DNA of 64,000 nucleotides, from assembly GCF_023015865.1 (NCBI RefSeq), contig NZ_JALKBC010000001.1, positions 62,001 through 126,000 of the forward strand, read 5' to 3'. This document shows, piece after piece, positions 46,083 to 55,390 of this stretch (position 1 is its first letter; each line of letters opens with the position of its first letter). The DNA comes from Arenibacter sp. F26102 (lineage in GTDB: Bacteria; Bacteroidota; Bacteroidia; Flavobacteriales; Flavobacteriaceae). Under the pieces are notes generated by a model. The model saw only the letters and a list, made by a program, of their open reading frames with translations, was not told the origin of the DNA and did not search any database. A program made the position numbers and the translations under genes.

Positions 46083-47478
46083 ATAAGATAACAAATATAA
46101 TGAATAGTAACCCAACCGGGATTATCAATTGCTTTTCAAAAGTGAAAAACGATTGTTCTATTTCGTCGTAATTCTTCCGTACCACATAAACCGTAAAAAA
46201 GGTTAGGTAGGCAATACTACTTGACAAAGGCAGGGCTTTTATAGAAAAAATTGGAAATAACACATACATTAGTATTATGGTTAAGCTTCCTGTGGCAATT
46301 ATTCTGAAATGCGCAATAATTGCATTGTTCATAAATGTATATAATTGTGTATGCATAGCGGTGTATCTTTCTATAAATAGAAACAAGGCCATTAAAGAAA
46401 AAACGGAATTATCTACAAGATGCACTTTAGATCCAATTAGATCTAAGATTATATTTCCAAAAAACAAAAGGATAATCAGACCTAAAATATTGACCACATA
46501 TGAAAAACCCATTGAAAAACGAACTTTTTTAATCATAAGAGCAATTTTGCCTTGTCCCCTTAATTTTGCAAATTCAGGAATTTTAGAATAAAAAGGTGCT
46601 CTTGAAACCTCCTTTAATTGTCCAAATATCCTGTCGGTCAATAAATAGGCATTGGCTATATCAACTGGCACCAAATTGGCGATAAGAAGATTAAGGCCCT
46701 GCTGTGTTCCAGTTCCTGCAAAACCGGCTATAGATGATCTCCAGGACAGGTTAAAAACTGTTTTATCAATAGATGACGTAGTATGTATTTTAGGACTGTC
46801 TTTTTTGATGATAACTCTTTTTGCTAAAAAATAGTAGTTGAAGAAATTTATTATAATCCAGATATTCAAAACCAACATAAAGCTCAATAAGGTAGGATTG
46901 ATCAACATTACAACTACAAGTGATAATGCAGATAGTCCCTTTAATAGAACCTCCCACCTTTTGACCAAAGCCACTTTATTTAAGCCGATTAAAATCGAAA
47001 TGTATAAGTTGCTATATAAAAAAAATGCGGAGCCTATCACCACTGCTAAACAAGCATACCAGAAGTCCATTTGATCGACAATAGAACTCCTTAAACTAAA
47101 ATAGGTTAGTATAGAGATGAATAGAAGGGAAAATAAAAAGATATATCTGTAATACAACTTTGATCTTTGGAAAATAGTGGAAATCAATTCGGAATTAGGG
47201 GCACTATTGTTTTCGGTTACTGATGAAAATTCGTTTAAATTTTTCACTCCGGCATTGGCATAGGAAAATAATCTTGATAAGTTCTCCTTTAAACCAAAAT
47301 CAAATATATTTTTGAATTGGATAATAGTTGCCAAAACCAAATATATTTTGGTCTCAATAGTAGAAAATTTAACCAATATCATAGGTAAAACAACAATGGT
47401 ATTGGTGGATATAACGACTAAACTGGCCCAAGTAGTCAATGTAGGTGAGTTCCATAATCGATTAAGAACTTTGATCAT
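46054..47478 (-). CDS. wzx: Oligosaccharide repeat-unit flippase (Wzx-like)
   Basis: 474 residues with about 12-14 membrane helices, in the MATE/MVF (polysaccharide synthase) superfamily. The first helices, SLVVISTNTIVVLPMILVKF and YLVLATIIQFKNIFDFGLKE, resemble Wzx proteins. It would move the finished lipid-linked repeat unit to the outer leaflet of the inner membrane, for polymerisation by one of the Wzy-like proteins downstream. It starts directly after the stop of the synthase fusion (no gap). Confidence 0.85.
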   Translation of the reverse strand: MIKVLNRLWNSPTLTTWASLVVISTNTIVVLPMILVKFSTIETKIYLVLATIIQFKNIFDFGLKENLSRLFSYANAGVKNLNEFSSVTENNSAPNSELISTIFQRSKLYYRYIFLFSLLFISILTYFSLRSSIVDQMDFWYACLAVVIGSAFFLYSNLYISILIGLNKVALVKRWEVLLKGLSALSLVVVMLINPTLLSFMLVLNIWIIINFFNYYFLAKRVIIKKDSPKIHTTSSIDKTVFNLSWRSSIAGFAGTGTQQGLNLLIANLVPVDIANAYLLTDRIFGQLKEVSRAPFYSKIPEFAKLRGQGKIALMIKKVRFSMGFSYVVNILGLIILLFFGNIILDLIGSKVHLVDNSVFSLMALFLFIERYTAMHTQLYTFMNNAIIAHFRIIATGSLTIILMYVLFPIFSIKALPLSSSIAYLTFFTVYVVRKNYDEIEQSFFTFEKQLIIPVGLLFIIFVILYEILIPHTQ

Positions 47479-49044
47479 TTAATTATGCAACTTGTTAACC
47501 TTGTATTTGTGATGTTCTTTATTATGAATTTTTTTTGAAGATTCTCCTTTTATTACAACAGCGTTTTTTAGATCTTTAATAAAAGTTGAAAATTCATCGT
47601 TAGAAATATCTAAGGCTACCCCATCAAAATGGACCCATTCCAAATTCCCTAATTTAACATGTTTTTCTATCATTAATGCCCCTGCACCAATGGCAATTTG
47701 ACTCGCTAAGGATCCTACGTCATGACTTGAATATCCAGGAACAATATTATTGTATGTTCCTCTTATTTGAGAATAGTGGTTCACAACACCTATGTTACAA
47801 GAATCTGGAGGAGCAGGATAGGAAGATGTGCATTGTAAAAGATACAATCTATCTTTTTTCTTAAAGGTATTCAATACAAATTCTTCATATTCGGAATCGG
47901 TGAAACCAGTAGAGATAACAACATCTCCCTTAAAGGAATCAGCCACATAACTAAGATAGTTACGATGATTGGATATTGTACTTGGTAGTTTGATCAATGG
48001 GGTGTCATATTGTAACATATATTCGTAAGAATTCTTATCTAGAACAGAGGTAAACCAAAATATTTGATTTTTATTACACTCGTCTATCAATACTTTGAAT
48101 AGATGGTCGTTTAGCTCCACATTTATTCGGTAATCTCTCAGGGTATTACCAAATGGTGACTTGTAAAAACTTTGTAATTCACTCTTGGTATAGAAGGTGT
48201 CTACATCTCTTTTTTGAACTTTAATAGCATCTGCCCCATGTTGCTTGCATAGTTTAATCATTTTTCTTAACCTATGTTCATCACCTATATGATTATTTGT
48301 TAATTCAGCTACAATAATCGGAATATTGTCATTTATTTTTTCAATAAGACTCAGATAAAGTTCAGAATTAGATTTTGTTGTCTTATTAACAATACTGTTT
48401 TTATTATTAAAATCTTCAACAGATAAATCACTAAAGGATTTAGTTCCGACATGAATTATATCTATATCTTTTAAATAATAATCTGAATGATATTTTATTA
48501 CTGTAAATATTTGCTCCTGTGTTTGAAGCAATATTGAAGAAAATTCGGAATTATAATTAGAAAAGTCTTTTATGGTCTTTTCCATTGAAAAATTAAAATC
48601 GAAGCCTAAAAAATACACCTCATATTTTTTATTTTGAATCTCGGCTATTATTCTTGCTAGCTTAATTGCGCCTAAAAATAAAAAATCGGAAAGACTAAAT
48701 TCTTTATTGATTAAATCGATCGTAGCATTTTGCACTTGTTCGAACGAGACTGGCACATAAGGAACAGAAATAGAATTGCTTTCCAATACTGAATCTGATA
48801 TATATACTTTGGATTTAAAACCGTTTCTTTTAACACTTTCAATGGCCCAGTTAGAATGTAAAAGGGAAAAATGCCCCGGTAGGATTATCTCTGAATCGTT
48901 TAGGTTAATTATTAAACCGTCTGTCATAATGCTTTTGTCAACATTATTCATGCTTGGACCCTTCCCTATGATGTAGATCTTATTTGTATCGAAATCTATA
49001 TTTTTTAAGGCCTTCCTAATTAACTTTTTAATGGACTCGCTCAT
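47479..49044 (-). CDS. Fusion: GT42-like/Maf-like domain + NeuB-type nonulosonate synthase without SAF domain
   Basis: 521 residues in two parts. Residues about 241-505 are a NeuB-type TIM barrel (IVAELTNNHIGDE, GADAIKVQKRD, VISTGFTD, LLQCTSSYPAPPDSCN, GYSSHDVG, IEKHVKL), which condenses PEP with an amino- or hydroxy-hexose to make a nine-carbon acid. The usual C-terminal SAF (antifreeze-like) domain is missing. The first 240 residues are a Rossmann-like domain with IYIIGKGPSMNNVD near 23-36 and a His-Ser pair at 186-187. This pattern resembles GT42 sialyltransferases (GNGPS start, catalytic His near 188) and the DUF115/Maf flagellin glycosylation family. Its role is unknown; transfer of the product is one possibility. 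Downstream of neuA-like and phosphatase genes, directly upstream of wzx. Confidence 0.8.
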   Translation of the reverse strand: MSESIKKLIRKALKNIDFDTNKIYIIGKGPSMNNVDKSIMTDGLIINLNDSEIILPGHFSLLHSNWAIESVKRNGFKSKVYISDSVLESNSISVPYVPVSFEQVQNATIDLINKEFSLSDFLFLGAIKLARIIAEIQNKKYEVYFLGFDFNFSMEKTIKDFSNYNSEFSSILLQTQEQIFTVIKYHSDYYLKDIDIIHVGTKSFSDLSVEDFNNKNSIVNKTTKSNSELYLSLIEKINDNIPIIVAELTNNHIGDEHRLRKMIKLCKQHGADAIKVQKRDVDTFYTKSELQSFYKSPFGNTLRDYRINVELNDHLFKVLIDECNKNQIFWFTSVLDKNSYEYMLQYDTPLIKLPSTISNHRNYLSYVADSFKGDVVISTGFTDSEYEEFVLNTFKKKDRLYLLQCTSSYPAPPDSCNIGVVNHYSQIRGTYNNIVPGYSSHDVGSLASQIAIGAGALMIEKHVKLGNLEWVHFDGVALDISNDEFSTFIKDLKNAVVIKGESSKKIHNKEHHKYKVNKLHN

Positions 49045-49074
49045 TTAATCAAGTTTATCTAAATTGTTGTATCC

Positions 49075-49773
49075 CTAATTTCTAGTTATTTTGAATGTAT
49101 ATTTATCATTTGGACTTAGCAATTCCCCGTTGTATTTTTTATTGTTTACAACGACGTTTAATCCATTTTCCAATGCAAGATTCAATCCTGGTATGATATC
49201 CCATATGTAGGCTCCTTTAGGGTTTTCAAATGAATTAAAAGATCCATTTACAACATTTAGCATATTATAAACGCAACAACCTATGATTCTGTATTCAAAG
49301 CCTGGTTTTAATTTTAAAATATCTTCCTTTGTTAAACTGGATGAAATTCCACATATCCTTGATTGAATAGTTTCTATCTTATCACCTGTCTTTAAATATT
49401 TTCTAAGCTCAGGAAGCGCTAACATGGACTCTATGTGTTGGCCATTTTTATAATAACATATGGCCATTCCCCATTCCATTAACCCGGACACAAAGTTTTC
49501 TGTCCCATCAATAGGGTCTAGGATCAAAACCTCATCTTTCTTAATATTCTCAACATTATCAATAGGACTTTCCTCAGATACTAACCAGATTTTCGGGTAT
49601 TTTTTTTTAAGAAAACCCTTTATTAAACTTTCGCATAATAAATCACCTTCAGAAACGTAACTTCCATCGGCCTTTAAAGTTTTTTTACTTCTTAGCTCTA
49701 TAATGAGATTTAAATTAATTTCAATTAATTCTTTTATTTCAGTACAAATACTGATTGATAAGGGATTTTTCAT
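49075..49773 (-). CDS. Inositol-monophosphatase-family sugar phosphatase
   Basis: 232 residues, slightly short for the family. The IMPase metal-binding motifs are visible: WLVSEES (about 63-69), LILDPIDGTENFV (about 82-94) and WDIIPGLNLALENG near the C-terminus. It overlaps the end of the neuA-like gene by 35 bp, and the NeuB fusion follows 30 bp later. The position between a nonulosonate synthase and a CMP-transferase suggests it removes phosphate from a nonulosonate 9-phosphate, as in the KDN/Neu5Ac-9-P route. A housekeeping PAP or inositol phosphatase role is less likely in this place, but not excluded. Confidence 0.8.
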   Translation of the reverse strand: MKNPLSISICTEIKELIEINLNLIIELRSKKTLKADGSYVSEGDLLCESLIKGFLKKKYPKIWLVSEESPIDNVENIKKDEVLILDPIDGTENFVSGLMEWGMAICYYKNGQHIESMLALPELRKYLKTGDKIETIQSRICGISSSLTKEDILKLKPGFEYRIIGCCVYNMLNVVNGSFNSFENPKGAYIWDIIPGLNLALENGLNVVVNNKKYNGELLSPNDKYTFKITRN

Positions 49774-50467
49774 ATTTTACTAATAATTCAACAATTTTAA
49801 AATCAATTTCGTCATCGATATCAAGACCACAAATTTTGTCTATTTCATATCCAAATACCTTATTTCCCAAAAAAGTATTGGAAAAATCTTTTGTGTTGGA
49901 TCTAATGATATCAGTACTGTAAACTTTAAATTTTGACTCGACATCTTGTCGTCTAATCATAGATTTTCCGGAATCTTCAAAATTCGGAATGAGTAATTTA
50001 TCAATATTCAATGAATAAAGCCTACTTTCTGCCTCACAAACTGTTCTTGCACTTGATAGTGTTTGGTCTTTTTCTAAAACCTCTAAACAGTTTAATATTG
50101 AAACTTTATCCCTAAATACGAAAGTAGGACGCAACCAAATAATATAATCCGGTTGACTTATTTTCATCTTCTCAAAGTTTGCATAAAGATCTTCTAAAAT
50201 ATCACCTTCCATGGCAGAATCCGAGGCGGCTTTTCGACTGCGTAGAAATGGAACCTGTGCTCCATAAAACTCTGCAATTTTGGCATAATCTGGAGAATCT
50301 GTGGAACAAATAATTCTATCCGCATTAATTGCTTTTGCGAAAGCAATGGCATACGATAGAAGTGGTTTCCCATCAATTGATCTGATATTCTTGTCTATAA
50401 CCCCTTTGGACCCAGAACGAGCCGGAATTATTGCATATATTAATTTGTCTTTTATAATTTTTCCCAT
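49739..50467 (-). CDS. CMP-nonulosonate (acylneuraminate) cytidylyltransferase, second copy
   Basis: 242 residues. The nucleotide-binding motif is YAIIPARSGSKGVIDKNI and CSTDSPDYAKIAEFYGAQVPFLR follows; the family covers NeuA, LegF and PseF. It activates a nine-carbon acid with CTP. It is distinct from the PseF encoded at 57606-58316, so this cluster can activate two different acids. The phosphatase gene overlaps its 3' end by 35 bp. Which acid it uses is unknown. AT-rich like its neighbours. Confidence 0.88.
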   Translation of the reverse strand: MGKIIKDKLIYAIIPARSGSKGVIDKNIRSIDGKPLLSYAIAFAKAINADRIICSTDSPDYAKIAEFYGAQVPFLRSRKAASDSAMEGDILEDLYANFEKMKISQPDYIIWLRPTFVFRDKVSILNCLEVLEKDQTLSSARTVCEAESRLYSLNIDKLLIPNFEDSGKSMIRRQDVESKFKVYSTDIIRSNTKDFSNTFLGNKVFGYEIDKICGLDIDDEIDFKIVELLVKYEKSLINQYLY

Positions 50468-50508
50468 TAATTTCTGTAAAAGTTAAGATTTAAATTCGAA
50501 TATGAAAC

Positions 50509-52203
50509 TTAGGCTTTATACAAAAATACTTTCCAGAACGAGGTCTTATTTGTAAATATTTTTTCTAATTTCAAATGTTTTTTTTCTGCATTTAAAATCT
50601 CGACGGCTGAAAATATGTATTCCCCATTCATTTTGCTAAATTGGCCTATGTCAATATCCAAATTTTTTATTACTTTTTTTGAATTTTTATCAAAGAAATA
50701 ATTTCTATTCAGCTCTACCGGCAAAACATAACATCTACAACCCCAAGTGTCATAGTATCTTTCTATTACCGGGTTTTTTTGAATTTCATTTCCAATTATT
50801 TTTCTAAAATCTCTTTTATATTCAAGTGAATATGAATTCTCATAACTATCTAGGGTATAAAACCCATTGTACTGTGCTATGCTTGGAGACATGCCTACAC
50901 TTACTACTCTATAAGTGCTTTTATCCTTAGCAATAAATTCCCCTATTTCTTTAAATAAATCTGTTGCGAAAAAAGAAGCGTAATTTAAATCAGCCTTATC
51001 TTCTTTCTTATCGTTTATTTTTAAGACATTTTCCCAGTTTGGCAAATAAGTATTTGTTTTTGGATCTCCTTTTAAAACACCTTTGATATGGAAAAAAAAT
51101 AGAACTGGTACTATTAGCCTTAAAAATTTATTTGATATAATTCCTGACAAAGATACTATAAATAAAGTAGTCCATAAGAAGGGCAATAAAAATGAAAACC
51201 TTGTAGCATCAAATGCTTTTGCAAGTTCTAAACCCCAGGAAACGGTAATTTGCTTTAAGTAAATAGCCCCAAAAATCATAGCGAAAACCATGGCAATGGA
51301 AGCTACCCCGATTTGAATCTTGAGTGGTATTTTCCTATGAATTATAATATAAAGGCAAAATGCGGTAATGACCAAAATTGGATCAAAAGTTCCCGAATGG
51401 TATGGAGTCGTATATTTATTATACACTTGATCTCTAATTTCATTCAGCGATAGTATGGGGACAACAAAGTCTGTTCTATTACTTATATAAAAGCTGTCTA
51501 ATACCTGTATGACCAAATTGTATTCTACCAACAAAGAGAATCCAAACAATAAAAGAAAACCTTTGATATAATCTGTAGGAATGGTTTTGGTTTTAAAGAC
51601 ATAAACTAACCCAAAAATTAGCAAAAAAACTAAAATAAATAGCGTGGAGTATACAAAGAAACTATACAGTGAGAATAAACATATTAGAGTATAACTAAGT
51701 TTTTTGTTTCTCCCATAAAGTAAGTTTAAAAATGCATACACCAATAATGGTTGGCCGGCCACAGTTAATCCTTGTATGGAATAAAATTGGATAAAGGCAA
51801 ACAAAATAGATCCCAAAATAATTAGATACCTATTCCAGTTGCTATCTTCCATTAAATAATTCTTTAGCAATAAGTACATTCCAGTGTATGCAATAATTCT
51901 CACGAAAAATTCATTGACCATATAGGCTACAAAAGGCGGGAACATAAAAAAAAACACGTTTATTATACTAAGTGAGGAGGGGTAATAGGCTCTAGGCAAA
52001 CCATTCATTACTTGTTCCATTGGAAAACTTGGCGAAAAAGGGATTCCGTTTCTGACTAAAATAACTCTTTGTATAAATGATATTTCTAAGTTGTCATGGA
52101 TAAAAATTTTGGATTCTTCCCCCAAAATCAGAAAGGGAAAAAAATAAAAACAGACAATTACAATACCGGATAGATACCAAAATATTTCTTTTTTATCCAA
52201 CAT
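50509..52203 (-). CDS. Polytopic membrane protein (DUF6044-like), putative GT-C type transferase
   Basis: 564 residues: about 11-12 hydrophobic helices in the first 390 residues, then a soluble C-terminal domain of about 170 residues (YRVVSVGMSPSIAQYNGF, NPVIERYYDTWGCRCYVLP). An acidic loop after the first helix (IFIHDNLEISF) fits the GT-C pattern, where a luminal acidic motif is catalytic. It resembles DUF6044, a family of unknown function found in polysaccharide loci. Transfer of a lipid-linked sugar to the growing glycan is the best guess, but this is inference. Confidence 0.6.
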   Translation of the reverse strand: MLDKKEIFWYLSGIVIVCFYFFPFLILGEESKIFIHDNLEISFIQRVILVRNGIPFSPSFPMEQVMNGLPRAYYPSSLSIINVFFFMFPPFVAYMVNEFFVRIIAYTGMYLLLKNYLMEDSNWNRYLIILGSILFAFIQFYSIQGLTVAGQPLLVYAFLNLLYGRNKKLSYTLICLFSLYSFFVYSTLFILVFLLIFGLVYVFKTKTIPTDYIKGFLLLFGFSLLVEYNLVIQVLDSFYISNRTDFVVPILSLNEIRDQVYNKYTTPYHSGTFDPILVITAFCLYIIIHRKIPLKIQIGVASIAMVFAMIFGAIYLKQITVSWGLELAKAFDATRFSFLLPFLWTTLFIVSLSGIISNKFLRLIVPVLFFFHIKGVLKGDPKTNTYLPNWENVLKINDKKEDKADLNYASFFATDLFKEIGEFIAKDKSTYRVVSVGMSPSIAQYNGFYTLDSYENSYSLEYKRDFRKIIGNEIQKNPVIERYYDTWGCRCYVLPVELNRNYFFDKNSKKVIKNLDIDIGQFSKMNGEYIFSAVEILNAEKKHLKLEKIFTNKTSFWKVFLYKA

Positions 52204-52300
52204 TTTATTTTTTATAGGCTATATAACGTTCCTTTTATAGAAACTTATTTTTAAAAATATTTAATGATATGTGTGGTGTTGCGAACAAGAATTCTTTTAA

Positions 52301-53722
52301 CTAATCAGTTAAAACATCTACAGCCGCATCTTCTTGATATTCATCATCTGAATTTACATTCCATAGATCAATCCCTGACTCCCCTAAAACTTTATCCGAA
52401 ACCATCAACCCCATTAAGATCGAATGATCTTGATTATTATATTTGAACGATCCATACCTTCCTATGGCATCTAAATTTTCTATTTTATCCAAATGTTTTT
52501 TTATTATGTTCACATTATTTGAATACCCAGTTTCGTAAACTGGATATGATCTTGGAATCTTAATTACTTTCCCATTTAGAATAATATCCTTCTCCGATAC
52601 TAATTCTATTTCTCTAACCTCCTTAGAAGCTAACTCAATAAGCTTAGAATCAATATCCTCCCATATACCGTCACTTTCAAAGCACCAGTATTCCAAGCAA
52701 AGAATTGTAGAAGTTTTGTTGGCGTTCAATGTGGGACACCAATTGCTGAAATTGGTGATTCTACCATGAAGGACATCATTAGAATGAATATAAAGCCAGT
52801 TGTCATCGAACAAATTATTTCTGTCAACCTCTAAATATACCAATATTGTATTTCTAAAATATAGAGAATCTGCTGCTTTTTTTACCTCCGGGGGTAGCCC
52901 TGGAAGATGCTTGACCATTATCGTTAGCGGCATAGTGGATATCATATGATCTCCTAAAACTTTTTCTCCGGACATAAGTTCAATACCTATTGCCCTTGTT
53001 TCGCTTTCATTTAAAAGTATTCTTTTTACTCCTTGATTTAAAAACACGCTGCCCTTGTTCTCTATAATTTGTTCCACGGCATTGTCATATAACTTCCCAG
53101 TGCCACCCTTAGGATACATAAATTGGTCTACCAAGGTTTTGTGTGTATTATTTTTGTCCTGAAATATAGAATGTTTTATAGCTTGAAATAGTGTTAATTT
53201 TTTAATTCGTTGAGCTGCCCAATCAGAATCGATTCTATTACATGGTATACCCCAAAGTTTTTCTGTATAATTCTTGAAAAACATGTTATAAAGTTCTTTT
53301 CCAAATCTACTTACGATCCAACTTTCAAATGTTGAAGTGTCTTTTGTAGGGAATACTTTTTGAAGACCAAAGAAATATACAACCCTAAACAGTTTAAAAA
53401 TAGACACATTGGAAAGCACATTGAAAAACCTCAAGGGGTATTCAAAAAACCGTCGATTGTAATAAATCCTTGTTTTTCTATTTACAATCGAATATTTGCC
53501 TTTGGCCAGTTCATGGAACAATTTGTTAATACGGTTATCCTTGGAAAAAAAACGGTGAGGACCTAAATCAACAGTTTGCCCCCATAATTTTAAACTTTTT
53601 GATAGACCACCAACTGAATTGGATGCTTCAAATACACTTACTTTTACGGTTGTTCTTTTCGATAATTGATAAGCGGCGGTTAATCCGGCTGGTCCGGCAC
53701 CAATTACTAATATTTTTTTCAT
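52301..53722 (-). CDS. FAD-dependent oxidoreductase (protoporphyrinogen-oxidase/UDP-galactopyranose-mutase-like)
   Basis: 473 residues. The FAD Rossmann motif VIGAGPAGLTAAYQL (about residues 5-19) is followed by VFEASNSVGGLSKSL and DLGPHRFFSKD; the C-terminus has AIGRYGSFKYNNQDHSILMGL. Similar proteins, often annotated as protoporphyrinogen oxidase-like, sit in O-antigen loci and may oxidise or isomerise a sugar; no heme genes are near. It lies between pseI and the DUF6044-like gene, all on one strand, so it is probably part of the glycan pathway. Substrate unknown. Confidence 0.8.
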   Translation of the reverse strand: MKKILVIGAGPAGLTAAYQLSKRTTVKVSVFEASNSVGGLSKSLKLWGQTVDLGPHRFFSKDNRINKLFHELAKGKYSIVNRKTRIYYNRRFFEYPLRFFNVLSNVSIFKLFRVVYFFGLQKVFPTKDTSTFESWIVSRFGKELYNMFFKNYTEKLWGIPCNRIDSDWAAQRIKKLTLFQAIKHSIFQDKNNTHKTLVDQFMYPKGGTGKLYDNAVEQIIENKGSVFLNQGVKRILLNESETRAIGIELMSGEKVLGDHMISTMPLTIMVKHLPGLPPEVKKAADSLYFRNTILVYLEVDRNNLFDDNWLYIHSNDVLHGRITNFSNWCPTLNANKTSTILCLEYWCFESDGIWEDIDSKLIELASKEVREIELVSEKDIILNGKVIKIPRSYPVYETGYSNNVNIIKKHLDKIENLDAIGRYGSFKYNNQDHSILMGLMVSDKVLGESGIDLWNVNSDDEYQEDAAVDVLTD

Positions 53723-53778
53723 AAATACTGGTCTTTAAGTTTTTAGGTGATAGTTATGTTGGTTCTAAAAACTTACTC

Positions 53779-54807
53779 TTATTCAGATAATAGGTGATGC
53801 TGTGACAAAGGGAATCCCATTTCAAGATTTTGGTTAAATCTTTTCCCCAAGACCTCGTTAAAATATTTGGGATGCATTCCGTAACCTGGTCGTATGGATC
53901 GTACATTTTCTTTGGTTAGAACATCCCCTGCTTTAACATCTTTAACTATAAAAAGAGAACGACAAAACTCTCTGCTCTTCTCTTTCTTTGCTGTCATTTC
54001 ATAGTCAACTTTTCCCAACAACTTTTCTGTTAACCTTACGGCATCGACCATGTGCTTAAATTCTTTTTCGTCCAAGGAGAAATGAGCATCAGCACCGCCG
54101 ATTGATTTGTCTAGAATAAAATGTTTTTCAATAACTTGTGCCCCTAAAGCAACCGCGACCATGGGCGCTTCAATACCCATTGTATGATCGGACAAACCTG
54201 ATTTTACCCCAAAACGTTTCGCTATATCAGGAATGGTCGATAAATTAGCGTCTTCTGGAGCAGCTGGATATGCGGAAGTACATTTTAAAATGGTAATATC
54301 ATGATTCCCTGCTTTTTTACAGGTTTCAATCGCCAATTCTATATCTTCAATAGTAGCAATTCCAGTTGATATGATCATCGGCTTTTGTTTTGATGCCATG
54401 TATTCAATCAATGGGATATCTGTTATTTCAAAAGATGCTACCTTATAAATAGGGGTATTTAAATCCTCCAAAAAATCTACTGCAGTGAAATCAAATGGAG
54501 ACGAAAAACAAACTAAGCCTTCTTCTTTACCGGTTTCAAACAATTCTTTATGCCACTCCCAGGGTAAAGAAGCCTCTTTATATAAATCGTATAAATACTG
54601 ACCATCCCAATGCGTCCCTTGTGTGATTTTAAAATGATCTTGCTTACCATCCATGGTTATGGTATCTGCGGTATAGGTTTGTAACTTTATTGCATCCGCA
54701 CCCGCCCTCTTTGCAGCTCTAATAGTTTCTTTTGCAATGTCTATATTGCCACCGTGATTGGCCGATAGTTCGGCAATTATAAACGTCTTATTTATATTAG
54801 AGCACAT
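53779..54807 (-). CDS. pseI: Pseudaminic acid synthase
   Basis: 342 residues. The NeuB-type barrel covers about residues 10-270: IIAELSANHGGNIDIAKET, GADAIKLQTYTADTITM, then TLKG-like core, ILKCTSAYPAAPEDANL, GLSDHTMGIEAP and IEKHFILDKSIGGADAHFSL. The C-terminal SAF domain follows (SLFIVKDVKAGD, SIRPGYGMHPKYFNEVLG). The GYGMHPKY stretch and the preserved ANHGG match PseI more than NeuB or LegI. It condenses 2,4-diacylamido-2,4,6-trideoxy-L-altrose with PEP. It overlaps pseH by 11 bp and is the last gene of the compact pse operon. Start ATG at 54807. Confidence 0.93.
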   Translation of the reverse strand: MCSNINKTFIIAELSANHGGNIDIAKETIRAAKRAGADAIKLQTYTADTITMDGKQDHFKITQGTHWDGQYLYDLYKEASLPWEWHKELFETGKEEGLVCFSSPFDFTAVDFLEDLNTPIYKVASFEITDIPLIEYMASKQKPMIISTGIATIEDIELAIETCKKAGNHDITILKCTSAYPAAPEDANLSTIPDIAKRFGVKSGLSDHTMGIEAPMVAVALGAQVIEKHFILDKSIGGADAHFSLDEKEFKHMVDAVRLTEKLLGKVDYEMTAKKEKSREFCRSLFIVKDVKAGDVLTKENVRSIRPGYGMHPKYFNEVLGKRFNQNLEMGFPLSQHHLLSE

Positions 54808-55390
54808 ATTCTATAATTTTTCTAGTTTTTTCTTTACTAATATTGAACCATGTTTCTGCAGAAAACTCTAGGGATAAATATTCGTTTTTAATGATATCTT
54901 GTGAAAAATTCTCGTTTAAAAGAACGGCTCCAAATAATTTATTAAGACGTATGGCATTTATATTGTCTTTTTTAACTATAGCTTTGATTTTACTACATTT
55001 TATTATCTCAAAGGCGATATAATGCATAAAATAATTGACAACTGCCCCAAAACCACTTCCAATCATTTCAGGCGCAATAAAATTGCCCCCAACAAAAGAA
55101 GCATCCTTTTCATTATATTGTATTAATGAAATTGACCCTAAAATCTCCCCTTTTTTTTTTAATGCCCAGTATCCAATATTTTTTTTGGACAAAGTTGAGA
55201 CAAAATGAAAGTGATTTTCTTCAGAAATCAAATCTGAATTAACCATTCTTCTCCGTATTGAAAAATCATTTCTGATTGCCAATATCTTTAAAGAATCCTT
55301 CTTGCTTAGATTGGAATAGTTTATTAAGTGGTATCCTTCTATTTCTAAAGCACAATCCCTTCTTAATGCATGTAAATCTATTGGATACAT
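54797..55390 (-). CDS. pseH: PseH-like GNAT N-acyltransferase
   Basis: 197 residues. A GNAT fold is indicated by the central KNIGYWALKKKGEILGSISL (beta4) and MIGSGFGAVVNYFMHYIAFE (the acyl-CoA/pantetheine loop and helix), then NINAIRLNKLFGAVL. In the pse pathway PseH acylates the 4-amino group of UDP-4-amino-4,6-dideoxy-N-acetyl-L-altrosamine. Here the gene lies directly after a carrier protein gene (stop and start adjacent), so the acyl donor may be an acyl-ACP instead of acetyl-CoA (inference). It overlaps pseI by 11 bp. Confidence 0.82.
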   Translation of the reverse strand: MYPIDLHALRRDCALEIEGYHLINYSNLSKKDSLKILAIRNDFSIRRRMVNSDLISEENHFHFVSTLSKKNIGYWALKKKGEILGSISLIQYNEKDASFVGGNFIAPEMIGSGFGAVVNYFMHYIAFEIIKCSKIKAIVKKDNINAIRLNKLFGAVLLNENFSQDIIKNEYLSLEFSAETWFNISKEKTRKIIEYVL

